This document shows positions 35,461-46,437 of a stretch of DNA of 64,000 bases, in pieces. Numbering within the stretch: the stretch's first letter is position 1; each line of letters begins with the position of its first letter. The position numbers were made by a program, and so were the translations under genes. This stretch comes from Neostapfia colusana. Its lineage: Eukaryota; Streptophyta; Magnoliopsida; Poales; Poaceae. Under the pieces are notes generated by a model, which had not been told where the DNA came from, made no database searches, and saw nothing but the letters and a program-made list of their open reading frames with translations. The stretch covers positions 57,033,900-57,097,899 of the forward strand of contig JASWHV010000002.1 of the NCBI GenBank assembly GCA_030760725.1, read 5' to 3'.

Positions 35461-35761
35461 CTGGCAGAATCAACAAATGTTAAGTTGATACCATTTAGTA
35501 TCATCTTACTACTTTCATTTGTTGGTACTTTAAGGGGTTGAGGCTTTGTTAAAATTTTACGAGGGTTTATATCTCACACCAAATAAATGCACTATTATTT
35601 CCTGTGGGTTCAGACACCAAAGCAAAACAATCTGAAGACGAGGCTGTGGACAACTGCTCATGGCTTCCACAACTCACGTCACACACCAAGCATTATCACA
35701 CCATTATCTACGTAACGACTCGACTACTCGACCTCTTGCTAGCTAGGGGAAAGAATCTACA
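35461..35761 (-). other. T2 spacer between gag and orf0
   Basis: Non-coding, matching the T1 spacer at 12047-12347 with few changes. I see nothing else in it. Confidence 0.6.
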
Positions 35762-36541
35762 CTACTCGTCCTCTTGAGCTGGCTCCTCGGGATCTTCCTC
35801 CTCATTTCGGCTACCTTCTGACTCTGCTTTGGGTGGGGAGGCTGCTGGTGGAGAAGTGCGACGACGCCTGATTGCTCGGCGATCCGGGGAGTCAGGAGTC
35901 CATGTATCATTCACGGTGACACACAGTTCATTCCCATCTCCTCTTTCTCTCGCCTTTAAGCAAGCTCGCAGCAACGCCTCCGTTTCCTTCAGGGTGTCTC
36001 GGACATCCTGAAGCTCTTGTTGACACTCCTGCAGTCGAGTGCTGAGCATAGCAGCATCCTCCAAGCACAAGTCCATGTGCTCATGGGAAGTCCCTTGCTG
36101 CACCGGTGGGTACTTGTACTCCGTGGTACCACTCTCACGTTGGAGGACATACATGTACTCAGTTTTGTCCAAGTGGCGACGATAGATGTGACTCTGGCAG
36201 GTGATGGCCTCCCAGGTGACATCTTTCTCCGCGTCAACTTGTGTTGCTCGACAAGCTGGAGAGTGGTGAATATTAAGCAGTTGATTCTCGTGTATAATCC
36301 TCATCTCCGAACTCCATTCTTCCCTCTTCTCACGGATGGTCCTGGTGGAGTTATAGTGGATGATTAGCTTGCCCGTATTGCCGGCGGCTTCGAGCATACG
36401 CCGAAGACGGCGCAACAAATCTCCTACTGCCAATCCATAGGAAAGGTACATCACTGGACGACTCTCCTCTCTTTCGGCAAGGGCAACTACGGGAACTCTC
36501 CCTCCTGTGGACTTACGAGCGGTGCGAATCATGCGAACCAT
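35762..36541 (-). CDS. T2 orf0: conserved pre-gag ORF, 259 aa
   Basis: Same protein as T1 orf0 with about half a dozen substitutions (for example VMYLS for VTYLS, LLNIHH for LLKIHH, HIYRR for HMYRR, an altered last few residues). The coiled-coil-like stretch and RRRR patch are unchanged. It is fully open while the gag-pol next to it is frameshifted. No known domain recognised; it could be an accessory nucleic-acid-binding or regulatory protein, but this is a guess from charge only. Confidence 0.8.
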   Translation of the reverse strand: MVRMIRTARKSTGGRVPVVALAEREESRPVMYLSYGLAVGDLLRRLRRMLEAAGNTGKLIIHYNSTRTIREKREEWSSEMRIIHENQLLNIHHSPACRATQVDAEKDVTWEAITCQSHIYRRHLDKTEYMYVLQRESGTTEYKYPPVQQGTSHEHMDLCLEDAAMLSTRLQECQQELQDVRDTLKETEALLRACLKARERGDGNELCVTVNDTWTPDSPDRRAIRRRRTSPPAASPPKAESEGSRNEEEDPEEPAQEDE

Positions 36542-36740
36542 TTAAAACAAAAGAATTTAAAATTAGGTTAGATGAATTCTCAAACAAAAATCCTATTTTG
36601 AATGAAAGTTGGGGTAAGATGAAGAAAATGACTCCTTTAATAACACTTTTCCACCCACAACTTGGAAAAATAGTTTTTAAGAAAACAGGGCCCTTAAATA
36701 CGTCCATTTCTACCTAGGTCCACGTTCCTACGGGCAACCT

Positions 36741-36754
36741 TGGCTCTGATACCA
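36741..36754 (-). other. Primer-binding site of T2 (tRNA-iMet)
   Basis: Minus strand TGGTATCAGAGCCA, 4 bases from the 5' LTR edge at 36759. Confidence 0.92.
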
Positions 36755-36758
36755 CCTC

Positions 36759-39700
36759 TGTCACACCCGGTTTTTCCGAAGAACAACCAAGTGAATATCA
36801 CATGTATGCCAGGATCATTTTCTCATACATGTGATGACAAATAGTGAAGCATCATTTATTACAAGCCAGGTGTCGAATATAAATAAGTCTTACATTGCAA
36901 ATGTCTCAATGGACACCAATGCTTCATCACAAGTAAATAAACTAGCAGCGGAATATTATTCTTTAGGGCTCCATCACAGGCGTTGCCCGGGGGTCTTCAT
37001 GAACCTAAAAACCTTCCTCGGGTCCAAAATCTTGGTCATTATACACCACCTCATTATCTTGACCTGAGCAGCAATATAAACCAACAAATATGCAAGGTTG
37101 AGTACCAATGGTACTCAGCAAGTGTGGGAAAATTTTATCATGCATGGCTAGAACAAGGAGAGGTTGAACTCATGGTTAAAGCACTACGCAATTAATACCT
37201 ATCACCTTAGCTTATTAAGCACCTACATTACTACACAGGTGAAATGGTCCCAAACTCCCATCCCATCATCATAATCCAATAACCATAACATCATTTCCAA
37301 TGTTAAGCTCCCCGCTTAACTTCCAAAACCATCAATCCTCTAATCATGAATAAGTCCAGGCCGCTCTTAACCGTGAGCACGGCTGTCAAGACAGTTTTGA
37401 CTCTGCAGAGTTTGTACCACTGTACCCACAAGTAGTGATTTCATCCACCGTTGCCGGGTGGACTAAAAGAACCTCCATTATGCCAGTGGCTACGATCCAC
37501 ATTCACACTTCCCAGGTGTGCGGCCAGGAGATCACTACGAAGCCTTTACAAAGGGATTCCCGACGAGCGTGGGCCCACTGAGGTTTCACCCCTAACAGCA
37601 TACAAGAGGCTCCAACCCCGCTGCAGTGGCCCCCTCTTGAGCCTTGCGGTTCATATGGTAGTCCAGCTGACACCTACTCCCCGCACCATCCAACACACCC
37701 ATACTACGCCGGGGATACACCTAATTAATTGGCCAAGCTGCCCCATCTCAGCATGTGGTTGGCACTGTAAAGCCGGGTTACATGCTCCATGAACCGGTCC
37801 TTAGGATCCAGGCAAGTACTAAACACAAACCCAAGTCTCGTGCACCCAGCACACAACCAAAACATCCAACTTGCCTTGATCCCTACCTCTACATAACTCA
37901 CAATAGCTCATTCAAGAGTATGGTATAATAAACTGATGCTCTCATATCCCAAATATCCCATTCTAAGCATGGCTAAGCATATGCATGTAAATAAATGACA
38001 TGACAAAATAAATCCCAACCCAAGCTACAAGGAAACAAGGTAATGCAATTCTAGGGAAACTTTCCTAGCATGGGTTTCATATTTCATTTGACAATGCAAA
38101 TAATTCTATCTACACATCCTAGCATAGGATCAAAGTGGTCAAGGACACTTGCCTCCTTCTTGCTGCTCTTGGAATGGGTAGTCCTGATCTTGGAAAGAAA
38201 TAACTTGCTCTTGAACAGGTTCTACTTCATACCATCACACATAGCAAAAGAAAAACAACAATCATAAGACATAGTTCACACTTCTACTTCATACAAACCA
38301 CAGATTTCATATTTATGAAATTCATTCACCATTATATGTGTTGTGGTTACTTTGTGTGTTGATCTGTGGCTTGCACACACTTTTATTTATATGTGTATGA
38401 TTCCTACTTTGGTGTTCATATTTATACTTACATACTATATATATATATACATGTATATATGTGTGTGTTTCAGTTTTAAATAAATTCCTTATATTAAACT
38501 ACCAAGTATGTAAGAAAAGTATTTTTCTTCTCCATATGTGCCTTCATAATTTCTATCAACCCTAAACTGAATTCTTTGTATTTTAGAAACTCCATTTATC
38601 ATTTACTAGTTGCTATATTTTCAGATTTATATTCCTATGCATAATTGTGTATTTTATTATGAAACTAGTAACACACATAATCTAAACAGTATAGGTTTTG
38701 GTCCTAAATAATTTAATAACATATTTTGACCTTGGCTTCTGATGTAGACTATTTCATAATTATTTTCCCATTTGTCTATAACTATTATTTACTTAAAAAT
38801 GTGTCCCTTTACTAATAAATGTGAATAATAGATGAAACAGATTTATTTCAGCCCAAAAATATATTTCTATCTCACTCCAAAGTTTTCTAAGTTCTGAGAA
38901 AGTTTTTAATTAATTTTGACAATTATGTTTGTCCCCCTTTTTAATTTTTAAACACTAGTTACATATTCAATTTTCTAAATTAAATACTAAACAGGGCTAA
39001 AATAATGAATTCACCCCATTACAGGGTCTATAATATTATTTTCATAATTTCCAGGGGTCTAGCTACACTTATCAGAGGTGTTTTTCCTAATTTCTATTAA
39101 GTCCAGGGGTTAAAACTGATTTTTAAATGAATTTACATGATTTTCTGGAGTTCCAGGGGCTAGATCTGAAGTTTCCGGGGCTAGCTCTCAATTCCAGAGA
39201 ACCCCAGGGGGTAGCACGTAAGAATTCCAGTCTTTATAACGCGGGGCTGACGTGGACCGTCCGATTTTAAACCGACGGCTGAGATTATAACATCGAACCG
39301 GTACGCGGGGATTTAAAGTCTACCGTGCGATTTAAAATAAACGGCGCACAAGCGGCCACGTCGCTCTGATCGAGCGCGGGCGGCGCTGCCGGCGGCGCAC
39401 GGCGGCGGGAAGCGGCGATCTCGCCGGAAAGTTTCGGATCCGCGAGAATTCTGCCTAGAACTGTGATCTTATGGCATAGATCGGTAGAGGGGAGGTCGGG
39501 GATCTCACCTCGGGGTTTTTCTCGAGCTCGGGGGTCCTGGAAAGTGATCGGCGGCGAGGTCCGAGGCAAAACCACGGCGAAGCTCGTCGGCGCTGGGTTT
39601 ACACCGTAACTCTCCGAGTTTTCTGCACCTGCAAAGCTCCCCGGAGGCGGTGGATCAAGACCAGCGAGTTAGATCAGAGTTTCCGAGCTTAGATCAGCCA

Positions 39701-40199
39701 GAATTCACCGGCGAAGTCTCGGTGCTCACCGGAGTAAAAATCGGCGATCGCGTGGGAAAAACTGATCGGGGCTGGGGTTTTTATAGCCGGGGGAGGGCGG
39801 TGAGTTGGTTGTGATCGAGTTTGAGTCTTCCGGGATCAGAATTCGGGCTGAGGGACGCGGTTTCCGGGCGGTTAAGATCGCGCGCGCTCGGGAGGAAAAG
39901 TCCGGGGTCGGCGCGAGCGAGGTTGGGGATGACAGGTGGGTCCCACCCGTTTGTGAGAGACAGCGCGGGCGCGCGGGGGCGGGCTGGCGTGGGGAAACTG
40001 GGCCGGCTGGCGGGTTTCGGCCCACTGGCCGGTTTTTTTCCCGTTTCTCTTTTTCTTTTTCCATTTCTTTTTTGTTTTGAGTATAATTTGAATTCCAGTT
40101 TGAATTTGAATTTTTGCAAAACATGCAACACGTCCAAAAATTTTTAAATTCCCCTCTGAACATGGTTTAGAGTTTTGAATCAAAATTTGGGGTGTTACA
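36759..40199 (-). repeat. T2 5' LTR
   Basis: 3,441 bp, same ends and features as the 3' LTR. The TATA box is at 39779-39785 (minus). As the upstream LTR with an intact TATA box, this is the copy that would drive T2 transcription. Confidence 0.95.
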
Positions 40200-40204
40200 G
40201 TCGG
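40200..40204. repeat. Target-site duplication of T2, right copy (GTCGG)
   Basis: GTCGG directly after the terminal CA of T2. C1 gag resumes beyond it. Confidence 0.93.
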
Positions 40205-40224
40205 CTGACGTTTTCTCTCACCAT
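40205..40224 (-). pseudogene. C1 gag start codon and first codons, cut off by T2
   Basis: The minus-strand ATG at 40222-40224 opens the frame that continues at 27505 once one copy of the T2 target duplication is ignored. The N-terminus is short and basic. The start is chosen because it is the first ATG in frame after the PBS and because MVR also starts gag of element D. Confidence 0.75.
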
Positions 40225-40779
40225 CTGTGAGAGGGAGTTGGATAGAATAGAAGTTAGAAGTTTAGATGGATTCCCTCCAGCTATATGCATCAAGGGTATA
40301 AACTATATATCAATCTATATGAGGATGTGACACATGCCGAAGCATCTCACAACTCTCTACTATGTGTGGATATGGACAACGCTGAAACGTCCCACAACTC
40401 ACACTAAGCACACAATCACATGCAATCATCACAAAAGTTTCACACAACCCCCATTCAAGCTTATTCAATGGGAGTGCTATGTGTTTCTAGGGTGATACCA
40501 ATCTGTGACTTCGTCCTATAGTCAATGTGGTTTGGGGTGATACCTAGGATACCAATCTGTGATCAATCTGTGACTTCTCCTAGGCTTGCATCCTACGGTC
40601 AAGGGGTTCTAATGCCAATCTGTGACTAGGCCTAGGCTTGCATCCTATGTCAGCGTGGCTTCTACTACCAATCTGTGATTTCTATCTAGGCTTGTGACCT
40701 ACAGTCAACTGTGGCTTCTAATGCCAATCTGTTACTAGGGGTGCGTCCTACAGTCAACGTGGTAGCTCTGATACCAATA
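40225..40779 (-). repeat. C1 leader with PBS-like tandem repeats
   Basis: This is the untranslated leader between LTR and gag. Its LTR-proximal half (about 40490-40779) holds six units of 50-63 bp, each with a CCAATCTGTGAC-like word starting at 40498, 40552, 40615, 40668, 40724 and 40774. The last one is the true LTR junction (ACCAATATGTGACG) next to the PBS. The spacer parts share CTAGGCTTG(C/T) and CCTACAGTCAACGTGG words. Two units keep GATACCAAT, part of the PBS complement. The gag-proximal half (40225-40490) shows no repeats. Confidence 0.75.
40761..40776 (-). other. Primer-binding site of C1 (tRNA-iMet)
   Basis: Minus strand TGGTATCAGAGCTACC, 3 bases from the LTR edge at 40780; the first 12 bases fit initiator tRNA-Met. 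Confidence 0.85.
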
Positions 40780-42563
40780 TGTGACGCCAGGATTCCGTAG
40801 AACACCACAGAACCATAGCTGATGCATATGTGTGCCAAGGATGTTCATCACACATACACATGTATCCACAAACTGAATTTAGAATATAACCACGAATAAT
40901 AGGGTTTTATTACAATGTATCATGAATCTCTAATTCATTCTAGCAGCGGAAGTCTTATGCTAGCAGCGGAAGTCTTCTAATCTATTGCGGAAGCAAAACT
41001 AAACAGCAGCAGCGGCTCCATCTCCTACTCCACAGGCAAGTTGACGTTGGATCACACGCCTAGTACTCCACATGGTCTTTGAAGTACTCTTCTCCTGTTG
41101 CTGATGATGAAGTAATAATGCAAGTTTGAGTACATGACGTACTCAACAAGTGCGGGAAAATATGTTATGTAGCTCACAACAATGTAGGTATAAAAGGCTC
41201 ATTGTGGAAACAAAGTTTTTATTTCACAAAACATGATAAAAACAGCAACTAGCTTTAAGTGAATGTAATCCCAATATTTATCCAATTAAAACATCAACAT
41301 ACCTCCATCATGTTCCACCTCTTTTCATGTCTCATCAGACATTCATCTTCCTCAACTTTTTCTTATGCTCATGAATACCATCTCGTATTCCTTACCATTT
41401 CATCTCATATTCAATTTCCATCTCATAACCGAGACCAAAGCTCATTATCATGACTCAACTGTCATGAAACCAATCTCATAACTAAGACTCAACAGTTCCG
41501 AAACCAAAACCAAAGTCCAAACCAATAACCAGACCAAATACCATCCCAATAACCATCCCATCTAATCATGGAAGTTGGCCAGGTGCTTGTGACCGGAAGC
41601 ACGGCTATCATGATAGTTTTATACCCTGCAGAGTTTGCACCACTTTACCCACAAGTTTGTGATTTCGTCACCTGTCGGCGACTGCAGAACCTCAATTATA
41701 CCAGTACACAACCATCGGTGTATGGCCAAGAGATCACAAAATAGCCTTTACAAAGGGGATACTAGATGTATGGACTCACTAAGGTTTCACTAGCAGGCTT
41801 GAATCACCATTCTCCCACCTACGGGCCCCCTCTTGTGCCATGCAGTTCCCAGGGCAGTCCTCTCTTGACTCCCATTTCCCCAAGCCTTCCACGGTCCATA
41901 ACAATCTAGCAACTTACCTAATTAGTCAGCTAAGCCGCACCCATACTTGGCCTTGTGGTGGCACTGTATTCCTAGCATGTTCTCGCATGAACCGGTCATT
42001 AGATCTACGGCACGTAACCACCATCTCATTCTACCACATCCACGGACCAAGCTTGCCTAGATCTGCCCCGATTCATGTTCATTATCATCAAGTTCTCATT
42101 AACATTATGTGTGCAGTAGCTAGACTCATTCTATCGCTTCCCATATCCAGTAGATAAGTGAAGCAGAAAAGAAAAACGACCATACCCGACTCATAAACTT
42201 CCCTGGCGGCAAGGGTGGTTAACAAAACTAGTAAACTCCTATAAAAGGTTTTCCCATCAAGTTGACTTAGCATACACAGTTTTCGCAAACAAAACAGTTT
42301 CCAAAAACATGGGATCAATATGGTCAAGGGGCACTTGCCTTGTTCCTGCGGCTTCTGTTGCTCACGGATCTCGAAGTCTTGTTGGTTTATCTCGTCGTAG
42401 ATAGCTCCCTGAGATTGTCCTTCTACTCACGATCACGCATATACAAGATTTACATAGATCAATCATCATGCACAAACTTTACTCAAGATTCAATGGTGCA
42501 TATGCATGCTAATCCTATGGTGCTGTTTTTATTAGATCAGTTTGTACGTGTTTTTGCATGGCT
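40780..42563 (-). repeat. C1 5' LTR, truncated by insertion of D
   Basis: Matches the first 1.78 kb (U5/R side) of the C1 3' LTR. It stops at GCATGGCT (42563), where the 3' LTR copy reads on as TCCATGGG; element D begins there with TGTGTGG. TGGCT (42559-42563) would be the left TSD of D. The C1 U3, with its G-boxes and TATA box, is thus separated from this LTR and would lie to the right, outside the window if it survives. Confidence 0.88.
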
Positions 42564-45500
42564 TGTGTGGCGGACCGGAATCCGCTCATCCAGGATCGCA
42601 GAGGGTGGTGCCGCACGATGCGACACCCGACAGCACACATCATAAAGATACATTGTATTACATAGGAGAACAAACTGAAACTGTACAAACTGGTACAATA
42701 CTCAGTTACAAACTAGTGTTTATATTACACAGCGGAAGTCTACTTTGTACAACTCACGCCCGCATATCTAGCAAAAGTTGGTTACCCAGCCCTAGGGCAA
42801 CCCACACTAGCTGCACTCCTCAGCTCGGCACGGCGTGTACGGCTCCCACTTAGCCATGGTCCCTGACGGAGGGTAACCCTCGCCGGTGGACTCGTAACCC
42901 GAGTTCGTGGGTGGCTCCTCACCAGAAAAACACTTAAGCAGCAACTGTGAGCACGATGGCTCAACAAGACTTAACCGAGTCACCTAGGCAGGAAACTCTA
43001 CATGTGGAATACAATGAACATGGGATGGTAAATTTCAGCAAACGGACACGCCTATAGTTTATCCTTAGTTCACCTTTTAGCCACAAGTTAGAAGTTTATG
43101 AATCTGAAATTTAGTAAGCAATATTTGGTGGCACACATGTAACAATACAATTATATCATACAGTAGAATTGAATCATAACATTCCATAAATTATCTACGT
43201 TACGGCGCAGTGAACAAGCGGTACTCATCACCGCGAGGGACGGCGAATCGACTCGATATACACCTGCAGCGAAATCCAAAGAGCACGTCATGTACGCCAC
43301 CCGTGGAGCTGCACAGCACGCTCACTTGATGTCGTACGGGACAACCTTTCACCCAACAGCCCAAACGTCGAACCGGTCGCACCGAAACGAGCAGGAGGTT
43401 CCCTACACGGAGCATCTCTCTATGCCCGTTAGCGGATTTCTACCTTTCTGCCCTCAACCTACACCTATAAATCAGTGTGTTATGCCTCGACGTCCGGAGG
43501 TTTAGGTTACATCGGTTTATCGGGGCCCATATATCCGATATGCCTTCGGTACGTTCAATACTTGCTCAGCAGGGCCGCACACGGATCCGTCCTCAATTGA
43601 CACGGACAGGGCTGCGCACACAAGACTTCCTCTTGCTGCGCCCTAGCCCCTGCCTAGTCTCATTTTCATTACCAAAGTGATCTCACATCACTCGAACCAA
43701 ACCCATGTGTCCCAAGCCTAACTTGCGAGTAGATTCTAACTACTCGACTTGTACCGAAGTCCTATGAATCACTAAGCATAGCCTGTCTACTCGAGGTCTT
43801 AGACACTACCCTCACTGTTATAGGAAACTTTTGGGTTATGCAAGTGGGGTTCCATCCATCCTGTACCTAATGCACATTGATACTTCACACTAGACATGTG
43901 AACAAAGCAAAACTTTATGAAAGAGGTTAATGCAAACCGGGGCTTGCCTTGTTGCTGCTGGTCAGGGGTTAGGTCTTCGTCCGGAAGGAGGAAGTCAAGT
44001 ACTTCCGGAGTCTGCTTGCCTTCAGCGACTACACGTTAATGATATACTACATGTCAATTCAAATGCAATGTGTAAACTTGAATAAGTATTTACTAATAAC
44101 TTTAGCTAACACTCCCCTTTTGTTCTGAAACTTTTATGGTGGCTTGGTAGGGTCCTAACCAGAGTCTTGACCAGGTTTCATTTGAAACAAAGTTCATTTG
44201 AGCCTTGTACAAATAAAAGCCTATTTGGTCAATAATTGAGCCTCTAAGTAATTCCAGGGGTTTTCATGGCTCCAACCATTACTTTCTGGAAACTAGAATT
44301 TAAAATGGTTCTAATGGAATTGGTTTCATGTCATTTGAGGAATTTTAGAGGGAGTTATGCCCTAAACAAGATTTGAGAAAATCTGAAAAATGTTTCTGTA
44401 CATTTTTCTATTTTCTCAGGGCAGTTCTCTTAATCACCCCATCAGGGGTACTAAATGAACCTGGATGAGTCTGAAAATTTTTACTGTGACTCAAGGATTT
44501 TCAATGAACCTCTCAGCCAAATTTCAGAATTTTTCATGAAGTAATTCTCCAGATAAATTTCCCAACAGTTTAAATTTTAGGGATTTAATTCTGGAAAACT
44601 ATTAACTTTCATGAGCTGAAATTTGTATTGCTGGAAAGTACTCACCATCCTGAGTTCAGCAAAATTTGGTTCGCTGAATTTGGAGCTTCCTACACAAAGT
44701 TATAAATTTCTAATGTTTGGGCTGATCCCTGAATTATTTTCCTACAGAGAATCCTCTCCCGCGCTAAATCAGAGGCTGACAGCGGGGCCCACCCGTTTAA
44801 TTTGAACTAACCACGCGCTCGCGCGCGATTAGCGCAGCGGATGACACGTGGGACCCCGCCCTTCGTCTACCTCCTGACGCCGATGCCCCGAGCCGCTGGA
44901 GCTCCGGCGAGGTCGGCGTTCCCGGCGATCTAGCTCGCCGGCGATGGTGAGACTCACCGCCCCCACATAATTTCGGATGCTGAACACGCTGGACACCCTG
45001 CCGCAGCCGGCTAACCGTCGTAGCTCACCGGCGACGAGCTCCATGCCTCTGTGCTACCTCGGCAACGTGTTCCCGCCCTCCTGACCATCTCCTTCGCGCG
45101 CTAATCGCGTCACCACGTTCAGGGGGACCTCGGGAAGCTCGGCATGACCTCGGTTGGAACCGAAACGGCCGGCAACCCGGACCTCACCGGTGACCCCCTC
45201 TTTCTCCAAACTGTTCTATGGTGAACCTAGGGTTCCGGCGGTGGTTTCCTTCCGGGTTTTGATCGAGAAGGATCACAAGAACCTCTAGATGCTCTCTCAC
45301 AGCTCCGTTCGACCTCCCACCCAACAATCTTCCCGAATTTCTCCTAAACCTAATCGGGTCCCGAAATGAGCTCCCCGCCCTAAACTGGAAAATTCTCCGC
45401 GCACAAAGGTCGAACCTTGGAACGGTTTGCACGGTGGTCTCGAGGACAAGCTAGCGCTCCACTTTCCTATGGACGTCGAGGCCGGAGGATGATCACAGCT

Positions 45501-46371
45501 CGGGTGGCAAATGATCGGAGCTCGGGCGATTAGGCGGCTGGTTGCGGAAACTCGCGAAAACAGAAACTCGCCGGCAGTCTCGTGCCTTTTATAGGCCACT
45601 GAGGGCGGTGGAGGGCGCGACACCTGCTGTGCCACCTCCCACGCCGAAGAAGGAGCTGTCCGGCTGAGGCTGTCGGGCACCGACGCCGTGGCTGGCTGGC
45701 GAGCGTGCTCGGTCGAGAGAGAGTCGGCTGAGTATGCTTCTGTGCTAAGTCTACTGAAAAGTGGGCCCTCTTCTCCCCTCTAATTCTTTCTCCCCCTTCT
45801 GCTGCAAATATCCAAGCTACTAAACATTTAATGCTAGACTTTGCCACCAAGTCACAGTTTGAATTTGGGTTCTCCATTTGAAATTTGTTTGACCAACTTT
45901 GCTTCACATTTAAACTGAAATTCAAATTCAGTTTTGAATTGTTGCAAATTTGGCTCCCGACAAGATGAACTCCAATGGGGATGAAAATTGGTGGAATAAC
46001 TCAGAAAAATGTGCTGAGTTTGAATATGAAGCTAACTTTTGAATTTGAGTGATCAAAGCTGCTGCAATTTGAATTTACATTCAAATTGGCCTCTTTCTCA
46101 AATGCCTCCAAAAGTGCCTCAAAAAGTGTTGGAATTGCATGAAATTTGGCCTGAACCTTCCCAAGACTTTTTAAGTTCTAGGGGTGAGCTCAACCTCTCA
46201 GGTTCATGTGTAGAAATCCTACTTTGAGAAAGTTAGGGCTTTCCCCTCTAATTACTCTTTTGATGGCGGTTACTTGCTCTTCACAATTCTTCACAAGATA
46301 TCCACAACAAAAACTGTGGTGTTGCGAGGTAATGAAAATTTTTTGCAAGTCCCTTTTCTTGGACTTTTACA
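42564..46371 (-). repeat. 3' LTR of chromovirus D
   Basis: 3,808 bp, plus-strand ends TGTGTGGCGG and ACTTTTACA. Minus-strand TATA box CTATAAAAGG (45585-45594), about 780 bp into U3. The U3 is rich in CAAATTCAAATT-type words (45850-46110). R-U5 has a GC-rich leader (44800-45540), then mostly non-coding low-G/C sequence with an AT-rich section (44040-44760). No pair is available for dating. Short open frames here show no protein motifs. Confidence 0.8.
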
Positions 46372-46384
46372 TCCCTCCCCCCTT
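46372..46384 (-). other. Polypurine tract of D
   Basis: Minus strand AAGGGGGGAGGG, directly next to the LTR end at 46371. Confidence 0.8.
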
Positions 46385-46437
46385 AAAAGAATCTCGTCCC
46401 GAGATTACAAAGGAAGAGACAGCAATGTAATAGGGAT

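Larger units (their letters stand above)
27506..40199 (-). mobile_element. Tekay/Del-type chromovirus T2, complete structure
   Basis: 12,694 bp with LTRs of 3,442 bp (27506-30947) and 3,441 bp (36759-40199), PBS, orf0, gag-pol and PPT, flanked by GTCGG. It inserted in the gag of C1, in the same orientation as C1. It is the best preserved of the three T copies: RT FIDD and protease DSG are intact, and only two 1-base deletions clearly break gag-pol. It is nearly as long as T1 but inverted relative to it, so T1 and T2 form a 12.7-kb inverted repeat around 20301-27505. Confidence 0.95.
7403..42563 (-). mobile_element. Ty3/gypsy chromovirus C1, split by T1, T2 and D
   Basis: Four blocks on the minus strand belong together: 3' LTR 7403-7608 plus 20306-23314, internal region 23315-27505 plus 40205-40779, and 5' LTR 40780-42563. 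The link is direct. 7403-7608 and 20301-21895 match 40780-42563 almost base for base apart from the insertions, and the gag reading frame crosses the T2 insertion once one TSD copy is ignored. LTR ends on the plus strand are TGTGACGCC and GGGTGTTACA. The element lies in copia pol; the left flank AAAGG (7398-7402) would be its TSD, and the other copy is outside the window. The 5' LTR is truncated here by D. Protein order PR-RT-RNase H-IN-chromodomain puts it among the chromoviruses, close to the Tekay/Del group. Confidence 0.88.

Noticed and set aside
40490..40785. CRISPR-like array in the C1 leader.
   Set aside because: Units are degenerate throughout, with no constant repeat and unique spacers, and the context is a plant retrotransposon leader.
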